In this document: positions 45,083 through 54,069 of the stretch, piece after piece
How the letters are laid out: each line of letters starts with the position of its first letter
How positions within the stretch are numbered: position 1 is the stretch's first letter
Notes under the pieces: generated by a model
What the model was told of the DNA's origin: nothing
What the model saw: the letters and a program-made list of their open reading frames with translations, nothing else
Database searches by the model: none
NCBI GenBank assembly: GCA_964538085.1
Contig: CAZIDF010000007.1
Location: 1-64,000, forward strand
Direction of reading: 5' to 3'
DNA length: 64,000 nt
Origin: G020348385 sp964538085
Lineage (GTDB): Bacteria > Acidobacteriota > Aminicenantia > Aminicenantales > Aminicenantaceae
Made by a program: the position numbers and the translations under genes

Positions 45083-45952
45083 ATGATCAAAGCGAAGCGT
45101 CTTTTCTTGTTTTTTTTCTGTTTCATAGCCCCTGGGATCTTATTGCACGCCCAACAACAGGACACTCAGGAAGAAACGAAAACACTGAATGAGATTCTGG
45201 AGAAAACCGGAAAATATTGTGGGCGGTTGAAAAAGGTTGTGTTTGATTTTGTCTGTCATGAAAACATCACGGAAAAGACCTACTTTTATGAGGCGAAAAG
45301 GCCCAAGGTGAATGTGGATGGCATTGGGGAACGCCTTTTGATAAAAGACCTGAAATTCAAAAGAGCCAAGACCAAGACCTATCATTATGATTACCAGATG
45401 GTCAAAAAAGGGAATGAGGGATTCGAAAAAAGGATTTTGCTCCGAGAGGACAAGAAGAAAAAGCATCAAGAAAATGCCCAACTTAAACTTCAGCGTTTTG
45501 CAGCCAAATATTTGATCTACGGACCAGTGGGGTTCCTCAGCGAATATTGGCAGGATTATTTCGATTACAAAATAGTCGGGGAAGAGACAGTCGAAGGCCG
45601 GAATGCCATCGTCATTGAAATCCTTCCTAATTCACACCGTGAGGAAAATTATAGCTTCGGCACTGTCTGGGCCGACAAAGTGGATCACAGCATTCTCAAG
45701 ATAGAGTGGGACCAGCGTTCTATCAAGGATATCAAGCACACGGTGGAATCTCGGGCTGGAGAGCTGAAAAGAATGGTGGTTTGGGGAGCGCTTTATGGCG
45801 TCGAAAAAAATGGCATCCGGTTTCCCAGCCGGCAATACATCGAAGAGACCTACCTTTCTCCCTCTGGAACAAAATACACAAAATACAAGGTCGACATCCT
45901 ATACGATAACTACAAATTTTTTATAGTGGAGACAGAAGTAAAAATTCGTTAG
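45083..45952 (+). CDS. Exported protein with LolA-like/outer-membrane lipoprotein-sorting fold
   Basis: A 289-aa protein with a signal peptide (about 1-24, ending LLHAQ). The mature part has the alternating strands and long helix expected of the LolA/LolB or MlaC-like lipid-binding fold: a VFDFVCHENITEKT strand near residue 55, then GVEKNGIRFPSRQYIEETYLS. No lipobox cysteine is visible. No specific family could be assigned. It follows the sigma-54 activator by 35 bp on the same strand, so it could be co-transcribed. Confidence 0.6.
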   Translation: MIKAKRLFLFFFCFIAPGILLHAQQQDTQEETKTLNEILEKTGKYCGRLKKVVFDFVCHENITEKTYFYEAKRPKVNVDGIGERLLIKDLKFKRAKTKTYHYDYQMVKKGNEGFEKRILLREDKKKKHQENAQLKLQRFAAKYLIYGPVGFLSEYWQDYFDYKIVGEETVEGRNAIVIEILPNSHREENYSFGTVWADKVDHSILKIEWDQRSIKDIKHTVESRAGELKRMVVWGALYGVEKNGIRFPSRQYIEETYLSPSGTKYTKYKVDILYDNYKFFIVETEVKIR

Positions 45953-45991
45953 CTTGTCTGAGATAATATTTTCTGATAAATTATTTATCCG

Positions 45992-46270
45992 ATGAAGATG
46001 GAAGAGGAAAAGAAAAAAGTCTTTTGTATCCATTGTCCTGGGTGCCAGAAGGTCCTTTGGATCGATCCTGTAACCCAGCAGGTTATCAAATCAGAAATGG
46101 GGAAACGCAAAAAAGGCTCGTTGGACGAGCTTTTGGTGCGCGAAAAGAAAAAAAGAGAGGGATTCGAGAGAAAGTTCGAGGCCACTTCCGAGATGCAGAG
46201 GGAGAGGAAGGAGAAGGCTCGAGAGATTTTTGAAAAAGCGCTGACCAATATCGACAAAGAGGACACTTAA
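45992..46270 (+). CDS. Small zinc-ribbon/coiled-coil protein of unknown function
   Basis: A 92-aa protein. A cysteine cluster (CIHCPGC near residues 12-18) sits at the N-terminus without a second knuckle. A long, highly charged helix of about 55 residues rich in Lys, Glu and Arg follows and looks like a coiled coil. No family recognised. The start could be either methionine 1 or 3. It ends 20 bp before the stop of the convergent nhaC gene. Confidence 0.55.
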   Translation: MKMEEEKKKVFCIHCPGCQKVLWIDPVTQQVIKSEMGKRKKGSLDELLVREKKKREGFERKFEATSEMQRERKEKAREIFEKALTNIDKEDT

Positions 46271-46290
46271 TAAAGTCTGGGTGGATTGGA

Positions 46291-47718
46291 TCAGCTCCCG
46301 ATCTGTGTTTCATCCTCTCTTATTTTTGGCGCCATCGTGAATTGAGTGAACCCGAATAAGGCCAGGATCAGCACAGCCGCATAATTCATGATAGCCCAGG
46401 GAAGGTAGGAAAAGGTGGAAACGCCGAGTGTGGCTGTTATGTATACGCCTGCCATGCTCCAAGGAATCAGAGGGACGATGATAGCTCCACTCTCCTCGAT
46501 GATACGGGATAGGTTTTTAGCCGCAAGTTGCTTTTTTTTGTAAACCGGCGCCAAAAGCTCTCCCGGAATGATCATGGACAAATAGCTGCTCCCTGTGACC
46601 AAGGCCGTCACGATGGAGGTTGCGATCGTCGTGAGGACGATGCTCCAGACCTTGTTGGCAAATTTCATCACATTGTCCAAGATCACCGACAAAAACCCTG
46701 TGCGTTGCATGATGCCGCCGAAGCTGAAAGCCGTGAAGGCGACCAATTGAGTCTCCATCATGCTCATCATTCCCCCTCGGCTTATCAGGTCGTCTACCTG
46801 TTGCACTCCTGTGTTGGCTTGATAACCGGTGTTAAGTGCCGTGGCGATTTCAGTGATGGAAGCTTTCTGGATCAAAAGGGCGATAATTCCAGCAACGAAG
46901 GATGAGAGGAGCATTCCTGGTATGGTCGGTTTTTTGGTTGCCGCAAAGTAAAAAACGATGGCCATCGGGAGAAGGAGAAGGATGTGGAAATGAAAATGCT
47001 CCTTCAAGGTTTGAGTGATGAGAACCATGGTTTTGGACTCGACGGAGTCCGCTCCATACTTCAGGCCCACAACAAAATAGACGAATAAACCCAGAAGCCA
47101 AGCTGGGGTAGCTGACCAGAGCATATGTTTGATGTGATCGAATAAATTCGATCCCGCTGCAACAGGAGCCAGGTTGGTGACATCCGAAAAGGGCGACATT
47201 TTGTCACCGAAATAAGCCCCGGCAACGATGGCTCCGGCCGCAGGCCCAAGTGGTATGCCCAGGCCCTTGGCAATTCCGATGAAGGCGACACCGAGAGTTC
47301 CGATCGTCCCCCATGAAGTTCCGGTGGCGATTGAGGTAAGGGAACAAACAAAGCAGGCAGTCACAAGAAAAAATTTTGGGGAGATCAATTTCAAGCCGTA
47401 GTAAATGACCATCGGGATGGTGCCGCTAGCGATCCAGGATCCGATCAGAATGCCCACGCAAAGCATGATCAGGATAGCGGGCATAGCCTTATGGATGCTG
47501 TCCACGATACCTCTTTCCATCTCTTGCCAGCTGAAACGCAACAGAAAGCCTAGACAGCCAGTCAAAAAGGCCGCAGCTACGAGAAGCACTTGCGGGCGAA
47601 TTTTGTACATGCCATAGCCTATCCCTAAAAGGAGACCCATGGCGATCATTGGGATCAGAGCGACTGCAAGGGTTGGCTTTTTTCGGGCAGGGGTTTTTTC
47701 ATTCGGCGTAATGTTCAT
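46291..47718 (-). CDS. nhaC: NhaC-family Na+/H+ antiporter
   Basis: A 475-aa inner-membrane protein with about 11-12 spans. The NhaC signature regions are visible: ATGTSWGTIGTLGVAF, AIVAGAYFGDKMSPFSDVTNLA and GGMMSMMETQLVAFTAFSFGG. Family members exchange Na+ for H+; some relatives exchange organic acids or amino acids instead. Next upstream on the same strand is iadA, so the pair may act together in acidic-peptide use. The substrate is not provable here. Confidence 0.88.
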   Translation of the reverse strand: MNITPNEKTPARKKPTLAVALIPMIAMGLLLGIGYGMYKIRPQVLLVAAAFLTGCLGFLLRFSWQEMERGIVDSIHKAMPAILIMLCVGILIGSWIASGTIPMVIYYGLKLISPKFFLVTACFVCSLTSIATGTSWGTIGTLGVAFIGIAKGLGIPLGPAAGAIVAGAYFGDKMSPFSDVTNLAPVAAGSNLFDHIKHMLWSATPAWLLGLFVYFVVGLKYGADSVESKTMVLITQTLKEHFHFHILLLLPMAIVFYFAATKKPTIPGMLLSSFVAGIIALLIQKASITEIATALNTGYQANTGVQQVDDLISRGGMMSMMETQLVAFTAFSFGGIMQRTGFLSVILDNVMKFANKVWSIVLTTIATSIVTALVTGSSYLSMIIPGELLAPVYKKKQLAAKNLSRIIEESGAIIVPLIPWSMAGVYITATLGVSTFSYLPWAIMNYAAVLILALFGFTQFTMAPKIREDETQIGS

Positions 47719-47776
47719 TTTGACCGTCCTATCCTATTGGTGAAGTTTCTGTTTTGGTCGATTCACTCTCGTTCAT

Positions 47777-48979
47777 TCAGGAAAAAGTGCCCTTGACAAG
47801 AGGTTTGCCGTCGGCCATCATTTTCCGGCCCATTGCGAAGGAATCTGTCAGGTTAAAATCTTTGTCCAACAGGAGAAGATCGGCATCCTTGCCCGGCTTG
47901 ATTTTTCCTTTTTGTTGCAGTTTGTAGAAAACAGAGGGTGTCGTGCAAAAGAGGCGAATGCAATGCTCCATATCCAAGACTTCCTTTTCGAGAAGATAAC
48001 GGAAATTTGACCAAAGGTTTTTTTGGGTAGCGATAGCCAAACCGACCAATCTGCCGCTGTCATCAAACACCGGCATGCTGCCGTTGCTGTCGGAACTGAC
48101 AGTGATATGGTCCAAGGGGGCATTTTTTTCCTGGCAGAGTTTAAGGGATGAGGCTAGGCTGATAAGCCCCTCATCGGAAGAAGGATCCTCTTCAGGCGTG
48201 ATATCGATAAATCCTCCTTGAAGAATGAATCGGATGGCCTCATCAAGAAGTTCTGGATTTCGGTTAACATGAGTGGGGATGACTTGGGTTATCGGGATCT
48301 CTGTTTCCCTGATCAAACGGAACAGATATTCCAGCTTCCTTGATCCATCTCCGAGGTGGCAGTGCAGCACCCCCGCTTTCTGCCCCAGCATTCCTCCCAC
48401 ACGGCATTCGGCAGCCAATCGGGCGAATTCAGCGAATGTCGGTTGTGATGAGCGGTGATCAGAAATGGCGATTTCTCCAGCACCGATGATTTTATCGATC
48501 AATGCTATATCCGAACGCACACTCCCTGTAAGGGTGAGAACGGGAATCTGATAAGATCCCGTAAAAACATAAGTTGTCACGCCTTCGATCTCCAGTCCTT
48601 TGGCTTTGGCAAGGAGGGACTCCATGTGGCGGGTTGTCCCATCCGTACCCAGGCAACCTATTACCGTTGTCACCCCCGAACCGATGATTTCCTGTACGGT
48701 AATTTCCGGGGCTCGGGTTGCTGGCCCTCCTTCGCCTCCTCCCCCGAGGATATGGACATGGCTATCGATGAATCCAGGAATCACCCATTTATTCGAAGCG
48801 TCTTCTTCCACAACAGGAAAGCCCGAGATCTTGATTTTACCGGGATCGGATACTGCCCCGATCTTCGAGCCCAGGATCAAGATATCTTTTTTGTCCAAGG
48901 GAGAGGGGTCGAAAACATGCCCTCCCCTAATCAAGGTGGCCATGCTAGCGGATCTGCCTGCGGAAATTTCAGGTGACAT
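47777..48979 (-). CDS. iadA: Isoaspartyl dipeptidase (beta-aspartyl peptidase)
   Basis: A 400-aa amidohydrolase cleaving beta-aspartyl dipeptides, which arise from damaged Asn/Asp residues. Metal ligands: DSHVH near residue 70, then CHLGDG, THVNRN and the SSDSNGS aspartate. The GGGGEGGPATRAPE loop and the GVTTVIGCLGTDG segment are characteristic of the family. Two starts are possible (ATG at 48979 or at 48943); neither has a clear ribosome site. A MITE copy ends up to 50 bp upstream, so its promoter may include element sequence. Confidence 0.95.
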   Translation of the reverse strand: MSPEISAGRSASMATLIRGGHVFDPSPLDKKDILILGSKIGAVSDPGKIKISGFPVVEEDASNKWVIPGFIDSHVHILGGGGEGGPATRAPEITVQEIIGSGVTTVIGCLGTDGTTRHMESLLAKAKGLEIEGVTTYVFTGSYQIPVLTLTGSVRSDIALIDKIIGAGEIAISDHRSSQPTFAEFARLAAECRVGGMLGQKAGVLHCHLGDGSRKLEYLFRLIRETEIPITQVIPTHVNRNPELLDEAIRFILQGGFIDITPEEDPSSDEGLISLASSLKLCQEKNAPLDHITVSSDSNGSMPVFDDSGRLVGLAIATQKNLWSNFRYLLEKEVLDMEHCIRLFCTTPSVFYKLQQKGKIKPGKDADLLLLDKDFNLTDSFAMGRKMMADGKPLVKGTFS

Positions 48980-49020
48980 TTATTCCGTCGCTACGTTATC
49001 ATGGTTTTTTCTGATTTTCA

Positions 49021-49267
49021 AGCGCAATAGTAAGCCTCTTTATTTCTGTGATATCAGAAGGGTTAATGCTCTGTTCCCCTGGTAGTCCGGATCTCTAATC
49101 CTTTATCAAAGTTGTGCTCAATACATCCTCGCCGTCTGACTTTGTCAGATTCCCACGAAAAGCTGCTCGGGAAGGCTGGATTAGGTTGGGACAGGGTCTT
49201 CAATGGCCGCTTCAACCATCCCTAAAACCAAAATTATCACGGAAATAAAGAGGCCTCCAGCGCAATA
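49021..49267. mobile_element. MITE-like element, copy B (229 bp, with 9-bp flanking duplication)
   Basis: Terminal inverted repeats of 24 bp lie at 49030-49053 and 49235-49258 (21 of 24 match; 20 of 24 match copy A). They are flanked by identical 9-bp direct repeats AGCGCAATA at 49021-49029 and 49259-49267. The interior keeps the shared blocks TCTCTAA (49092) and CTTCAATGG..CTTCAACCATCCCTAA (49198-49225), and has a hairpin (CTGAC/GTCAG, 49136-49148) in the same place as copy A's. It has no reading frame. Together with copy A it defines a non-autonomous element family. Confidence 0.82.
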
Positions 49268-49320
49268 GGACCGGATCCAAAAAAAGGAGCAAAAAAAGGA
49301 GGGGCGATTTTTTCTTCCAG

Positions 49321-49351
49321 TTGTTTATGCCAGCATCCAATGTGTTATAAT
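49321..49351 (+). promoter_or_regulatory. Promoter with perfect TATAAT next to the start codon
   Basis: TATAAT at 49346-49351 with TTGTTT (49321-49326, 19 bp away) or TTTATG (49324-49329, 16 bp away) as -35. The acyltransferase ATG is at 49360, only eight bases after the -10 box. Transcription would then begin at or next to the start codon. Confidence 0.5.
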
Positions 49352-49359
49352 AGTACAAA

Positions 49360-50118
49360 ATGCCTAGCATAGAAGCGGAATTAAAAAAAGTAAGGCCTCA
49401 GATTGAAAAACTCTGTGATTTTTTGCTGCTCGGGAAAAAAGTGGAGGTGAAAGGCCAGAAGAATATTGTCCACGAGGGGCCTAATATCATCGTGGGTAAC
49501 CATTGTGGAACGTTCAAGGATGGGGCGATTATCTGGAAGATCGTGCCTCGGCCGATCTTTTTCACAGCCAATAGAATGATTTTTAATAGAGAAGAGCTAA
49601 CCGTTCTTGTCAGAGAGCATTTTCAATTTCACATGAAAAGCCTTGGATATTTTTTGAATCTGGTTCTCCATCCCATAACATCTAGGTTGATCAATTTTGT
49701 CTCTAGCGCTCTGCCAAGAGCCGGGACCATTCCCGTGGACTTAACGAGACAGAAAAAACTGGCCATAGAAAAATGCCAGGAGTATTTGAAAAAAGGAAGA
49801 GCCATTATTGCCCTGCAAGGAAATGGAAAAATCAGGAAAAACGATCCCAATCCTTATGTCAGTCCTTTTCGGAAGGGGCCTTCGATCCTTTCTTACAACC
49901 TCTATAAAGAAGAAAATATCCCCGTGGCTGTAACGCCTCTGGCCTTTTTCGGTACCCAAATCCCAGTGTTCATCCCCGGCAAGATCAAAGTGAACATCGG
50001 GGAGCCCATGTATATTGCCGATTATATGGCTGATGATTTTGCATCCAGCGTGGAGAGATTCCGAGAGGCAATGGAGCGTAGAGTGAAGGATCTCTTCATG
50101 GAACTCATCAAAACCTAA
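49360..50118 (+). CDS. Phospholipid acyltransferase of the PlsC/GPAT family
   Basis: A 252-aa protein with the acyltransferase motif NHCGTFKD (NHx4D; the fixed His and Asp are present). A later hydrophobic region carries GTIPVDLTR and a KKGRAIIALQGNGKIR block (motif III-like). PVAVTPLAFFGTQIP follows. It acylates glycerol-phosphate, 1-acyl-glycerol-phosphate or a related lipid at the inner membrane. No ribosome-binding site precedes the ATG, and a -10 box ends eight bases upstream, so the message may be leaderless. It is convergent with ppiD. Confidence 0.86.
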   Translation: MPSIEAELKKVRPQIEKLCDFLLLGKKVEVKGQKNIVHEGPNIIVGNHCGTFKDGAIIWKIVPRPIFFTANRMIFNREELTVLVREHFQFHMKSLGYFLNLVLHPITSRLINFVSSALPRAGTIPVDLTRQKKLAIEKCQEYLKKGRAIIALQGNGKIRKNDPNPYVSPFRKGPSILSYNLYKEENIPVAVTPLAFFGTQIPVFIPGKIKVNIGEPMYIADYMADDFASSVERFREAMERRVKDLFMELIKT

Positions 50119-50127
50119 GCATCCCCT

Positions 50128-52065
50128 TTACTTTTCCTGCTCTCCTCCGAAACGGGATAGAATGTCTTGGTTTGTCTTCAAGAAAAGATCGTATCTTATT
50201 TTGACTTCTTTATCCTCCTGCAACTTGGCAAGATAGGAGGAAAAGAATTTGTTTTGCTTCATCTCTAAAAAATTTTCTCTTTCGGTTTCTTTTACCGTTT
50301 CAAACTCTTCCCTTGTGACCTCTTTCCTGTCGAGGATCCTCACGAGTGTATATCCTGATTCAAATTCCACAGGATCGCTAGCTTCATTCAAGGGGAGTGA
50401 AAACGCAAGCTCGTCGATCTCTCTGTTTTCTCCGATTACACCGATGTATTGCCCTCTTTTGTGTTCCTCGATTGTTTTATATTCGAGTCCATGATCCTCT
50501 GCGAGATTTTCCAATTTCTTTCCGTTCAGCTCCTGTTTTACCTGTTTGAGCCGTTCGATGGCGATCTCCTTTTTTTTCAGGTCCGTAAAGTCCTCTGTGA
50601 CCTTTTGTTCAACCTCATCGAAGTTGGCCGGACGAGGAGATTCGATCTTCATCAGTTGAGCTAAGCCGACTCCTTGGTAGGTGTATATCGGAGAAGAGAT
50701 CTCCTTTTCTGCGATATTGAACAGGGTCATGCTTATGGAACCAGAAGGATCGATATCCTCCAACGGATCGTTTTGTTTGAGAAGGCCAGAATTACGGATC
50801 CCTAATCCCAAGGTTTGGGCTGCAACATCCAGGCTTTTTTCTTTTTTTGCGGCTTTTTCCAAACGCGATATTTCCTGTTCGGCCATCTGCCGCGCTTTTT
50901 CATCGGTGAGGATGTTGGTGATTCTTTCTTTCACGATCTCGAGCGGTTGAGTGGATTCCGGCACTTTTTCCGTCACCTTGAGAATAACCATCCCCTCTTC
51001 GATCTCAAGGGGGCCGGAAACCTCATCTTGCAATAACCTGTTGATCTCGTTCTGCTCTTGTTGGGACAAGCTCTTCCATTCGTACAAACCCCAATCCCCG
51101 GATTCTGCAGATTTTTCATCCTTGGAAAACAGTCTGGCCAACTCTCCAAAGTCTCGACCCTTCTCTATTTGGCCGAGCAAATCATTCGCTTCGCTCCTCA
51201 CGGATTCTTTTTCCTGATCCTCGAAGGGAAGATAGATACGGCTGGCTTTGATCTGTTCGGGTTCCTTGAAACGAGCCTTGTTGTCTTCATAATATTTCTC
51301 GATTTCCGAATCGGTCAATTCAACTTTCGTTTTTAAGTCCTCGGTTTTCACAAAGTAATAATCAGCTTCTCTTCTTTCCGGAATGTTGTATATGGCTTTG
51401 TTTTTTTCGAAATATTCTACGAGTTCATCAGGGTCGGGCTGATTATCCCAAGCCACCTTGTCCAGTTCCAAGATAACGTATTCCATCCGGGCGGTGTCGT
51501 TGGCTTTCTGATAGTTTTCCCACAACTCCTCATCGGTTACAGTGACGCCGGCAGTGAGGACATTGATAACTTTTCCCATGATGGTTTCTTGTCGCAAGCT
51601 CTTTTCGAATTTAGAAAGAGGAATGCGATTCCAATCCAGAATTTTCTGGTACTGCGCGAAACCGATAAACTGCCCATCTTTTTGGAATGCAGGATAACTC
51701 ATAATTTTTTTCCGGATTTCATCATCTGTGGCTTTTATGCCCATCTCTTTGGACAATTGCATCAAGAGAGATTGCTGGATGAGCTGATTCAATACTTGCT
51801 GGGGGATGTTGAGTTGTTGGATAAATTGGCTGTCGAGCTCCCGGTACTCCCTGCGAATGTCCTCTATCCTTTGCTGTAAGGTTTGTTGATACAGAGTCAA
51901 GGAAATTTTCTCCTTTCCCACAGTCGCCAAGGTGTTTGTCCCCCTCCCCTCTCCGAGAGAGCCAGCGCCGCCCCAAACCGCAAAGATGGAGATGATAAAG
52001 GCTATGATCACGAACCAAAGGGTAGGAGCGAGGGATTTCAGGTTTTTTCTCATCGATTTTAGCAT
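50128..52065 (-). CDS. ppiD: Periplasmic peptidyl-prolyl isomerase PpiD/SurA-like
   Basis: A 645-aa protein with one N-terminal membrane span (about 14-33, WFVIIAFIISIFAVWGG). An SurA-N-type helical chaperone region follows (about 35-230, including NQLIQQSLLMQLSKEMGIKATDDEI), then a parvulin-like domain (about 265-370: RLFSKDEKSAESGDWGLYEW). The C-terminal half has a second, degenerate parvulin-like part. The architecture is that of PpiD, which helps newly exported proteins fold near the Sec translocon. It is convergent with the acyltransferase gene and behind the acyl-CoA dehydrogenase gene, with a 95-bp gap. Confidence 0.9.
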   Translation of the reverse strand: MLKSMRKNLKSLAPTLWFVIIAFIISIFAVWGGAGSLGEGRGTNTLATVGKEKISLTLYQQTLQQRIEDIRREYRELDSQFIQQLNIPQQVLNQLIQQSLLMQLSKEMGIKATDDEIRKKIMSYPAFQKDGQFIGFAQYQKILDWNRIPLSKFEKSLRQETIMGKVINVLTAGVTVTDEELWENYQKANDTARMEYVILELDKVAWDNQPDPDELVEYFEKNKAIYNIPERREADYYFVKTEDLKTKVELTDSEIEKYYEDNKARFKEPEQIKASRIYLPFEDQEKESVRSEANDLLGQIEKGRDFGELARLFSKDEKSAESGDWGLYEWKSLSQQEQNEINRLLQDEVSGPLEIEEGMVILKVTEKVPESTQPLEIVKERITNILTDEKARQMAEQEISRLEKAAKKEKSLDVAAQTLGLGIRNSGLLKQNDPLEDIDPSGSISMTLFNIAEKEISSPIYTYQGVGLAQLMKIESPRPANFDEVEQKVTEDFTDLKKKEIAIERLKQVKQELNGKKLENLAEDHGLEYKTIEEHKRGQYIGVIGENREIDELAFSLPLNEASDPVEFESGYTLVRILDRKEVTREEFETVKETERENFLEMKQNKFFSSYLAKLQEDKEVKIRYDLFLKTNQDILSRFGGEQEK

Positions 52066-52160
52066 GGTTTCACCTCTATCTTGTTTTCACTCCCGATCTC
52101 TCATTCTTCCATGATACCACGAATCTTCAATCTATGGGTGAGCTTGAATCCCAAGATCCT

Positions 52161-53303
52161 TTATTCTCGCAGTAGATGCCGAGAGATCACGAGCCGTTGT
52201 ATTTCAGAAGTCCCCTCATACAGTGTGAGGACCCGAGCATCTCTATACAGTTGTTCGACTGTGAATTCTTTGGAATATCCATATCCTCCATGGATCTGCA
52301 GCGCCAGGTACGCAATCTTGTTAGCGGCCTCGGAAGCATACAGTTTGGCCATGGATGCCTCCTTGGATACCGGAATGCCTCTATCCAGCAAGTTCGCTGC
52401 CCTGTAGGTGAGCATGCGGGCAGATTCAATCTGAGTTGCCATATCCGCGATCATGAATTGGACAGCCTGGAAATTATCGATGGTTTTACCGAATGCCTCT
52501 CTTTGTTTGGCATATGTGACGGCCTCATCCAGTGCCCGTTGAGAAAGCCCGACCGCTTGAGCGGCGATTCCTACGCGTGAACCGTCGAGACAATGCAGTG
52601 CGATCGAAGCGCCCTTGCCCTCCTCCCCGAGGAGATTTTCCGCAGGGATAAGACAATCCTCAAGGATGATCTCAGCGGTAATGGAGGCGTGTATGCCCAT
52701 TTTTTCTTCTATGCGGGAAATCTGCAAATTCGGCGAGTCCTTTTCTACGATAAAAGCGCTCAATCTTTTTTTGTCCTTTTGGTTCTCTGTAACGGCGAAA
52801 AGGATGTACGCTAATGCATCGCTCCCTGTAGTCACCCAAGCTTTCGTTCCGTTCAAGACATACATGTCCCCTTTTTTTTCGGCCTTGGTGTTCAATCCAT
52901 GAATATCCGATCCGGCCCCTGGCTCGGTGAGGGCAAAGGCCCCGAGCAATTCTCCTTTAGCGGCCTTGGGCAAGAATTTTTCTTTTTGCTTATCGGTGCC
53001 GAACTGAAGAATGGCCTGAGAGAATAGGCAGCTGTGGACACTGACTATCACGGAAAGGGAAGGGAGAGCTCGGCTGATTTCCTCCAGAGTTATCATAAGG
53101 GAGAGGGCGTCTGTTTTTATCCCGCCGTATTCGGGAGGAATGGACATGCCCAGGATTCCTAGGTCTGCAAGCTTTATTAGCAGATCTTTCGGGAATTGAT
53201 GGGATGTTTCCAATGCTTTTGCATGAGGTTTGATCTCGTTCTGGGCAAAATCCTGGATCATTCGTTTGATCAGGATCTGGTCTTCCGTGAGTTCGAAATT
53301 CAC
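52161..53303 (-). CDS. Acyl-CoA dehydrogenase
   Basis: A 380-aa FAD enzyme of the short/medium-chain type. It has ALTEPGAGSDIHGLNTKAEK (FAD-binding signature), IHGGYGYSKEFTVEQLYRD and the catalytic glutamate region YEGTSEIQR near the C-terminus. It oxidises acyl-CoA to enoyl-CoA and passes electrons to an electron-transfer flavoprotein, which is not in the window. It overlaps the HIT gene by 4 bp, so the two are co-translated. It is probably used for amino-acid or fatty-acid oxidation; specificity is unknown. Confidence 0.95.
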   Translation of the reverse strand: MNFELTEDQILIKRMIQDFAQNEIKPHAKALETSHQFPKDLLIKLADLGILGMSIPPEYGGIKTDALSLMITLEEISRALPSLSVIVSVHSCLFSQAILQFGTDKQKEKFLPKAAKGELLGAFALTEPGAGSDIHGLNTKAEKKGDMYVLNGTKAWVTTGSDALAYILFAVTENQKDKKRLSAFIVEKDSPNLQISRIEEKMGIHASITAEIILEDCLIPAENLLGEEGKGASIALHCLDGSRVGIAAQAVGLSQRALDEAVTYAKQREAFGKTIDNFQAVQFMIADMATQIESARMLTYRAANLLDRGIPVSKEASMAKLYASEAANKIAYLALQIHGGYGYSKEFTVEQLYRDARVLTLYEGTSEIQRLVISRHLLRE

Positions 53304-53794
53304 TTTTTATCCTCTTCCTGAAAATAGGGGAGAAGTTGATCATAGGTTGTGTGAAGATCCTTCAACACAACCTTGGTTTTTCCGACGAGCGGCATGAAAT
53401 TGGAATCTCCTATCCAGCGGGGAATGACATGGAGATGATAATGGTCCGCCACACCGGCTCCTGCACTGTGCCCGATGTTCATTCCGGTGTTAAAACCTTG
53501 AGGATTGTACTCTTTTCTTAAAATTTTTAGGCATTTCTTAAGGAGTTCCATCATTTCTTCTGTGGATTTTTTTTCGGACAGCTCGATGGAATCCAGGTGT
53601 TTGTAGGGGGCTATCATCAAGTGACCCGGGGTGTATGGATATTTGTTCAAAAGGATGAAATTATGATCTCCCCTGAATAACACGTAGAAAGGCTTATCGT
53701 TTTGTTTCTCTAAAGCCTTGCAGAAGATACATCCCTTCATTTTAAACACTTTTTTAACATATTCTTCTCTCCACGGCGCAGTGATGTATTCCAT
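53300..53794 (-). CDS. HIT-family nucleotide hydrolase/transferase
   Basis: A 164-aa protein with the histidine triad HYHLHV (H-x-H-x-H), a zinc pair C-x2-C (CIFC) near residue 22 and a KHLDSIELSE helix. It resembles the Ap4A phosphorylase and HIT-hydrolase group, which acts on nucleotide phosphoesters or nucleotidyl-amino acids. It starts at 53794, one base inside the end of the HU gene, and overlaps the acyl-CoA dehydrogenase gene at its other end. Confidence 0.9.
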   Translation of the reverse strand: MEYITAPWREEYVKKVFKMKGCIFCKALEKQNDKPFYVLFRGDHNFILLNKYPYTPGHLMIAPYKHLDSIELSEKKSTEEMMELLKKCLKILRKEYNPQGFNTGMNIGHSAGAGVADHYHLHVIPRWIGDSNFMPLVGKTKVVLKDLHTTYDQLLPYFQEEDKK

Positions 53795-54069
53795 TACCTG
53801 TTGATCATGTTTTTGATTATTTTGCTCGGTTTGAAATACAAGACTTTTTTAGGCGGTACCTGGACAGGTTTTCCTGTGCGAGGATTTCTTCCCGAGCGAG
53901 CTCCTCGAGTACGAAACCGAAAACTCCCGAATCCTCTGAGTTCGATTTCTTCTCCTCGATGCAGAGCATCCTTCATCGTTTGAAAAAAAAGATTGACTCC
54001 CATTTCTGCTTCTTGCTTTGAAATATTCATTTCTTTCGAGATCTTGTTGATCAAATCAGCTTTTATCAT
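53794..54069 (-). CDS. HU/IHF-family DNA-binding protein
   Basis: A 91-aa nucleoid protein with the classical MIKADLINKISKEMNISK start, the GEEIELRGFGSF turn and the DNA-inserting arm RNPRTGKPVQVPPKKV. The arm has the proline that kinks DNA. It could be HU or IHF; sequence alone does not settle it. The gene overlaps rpsA by 14 bp, and the start of the HIT gene by 1 bp. Confidence 0.95.
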   Translation of the reverse strand: MIKADLINKISKEMNISKQEAEMGVNLFFQTMKDALHRGEEIELRGFGSFRFRTRGARSGRNPRTGKPVQVPPKKVLYFKPSKIIKNMINR

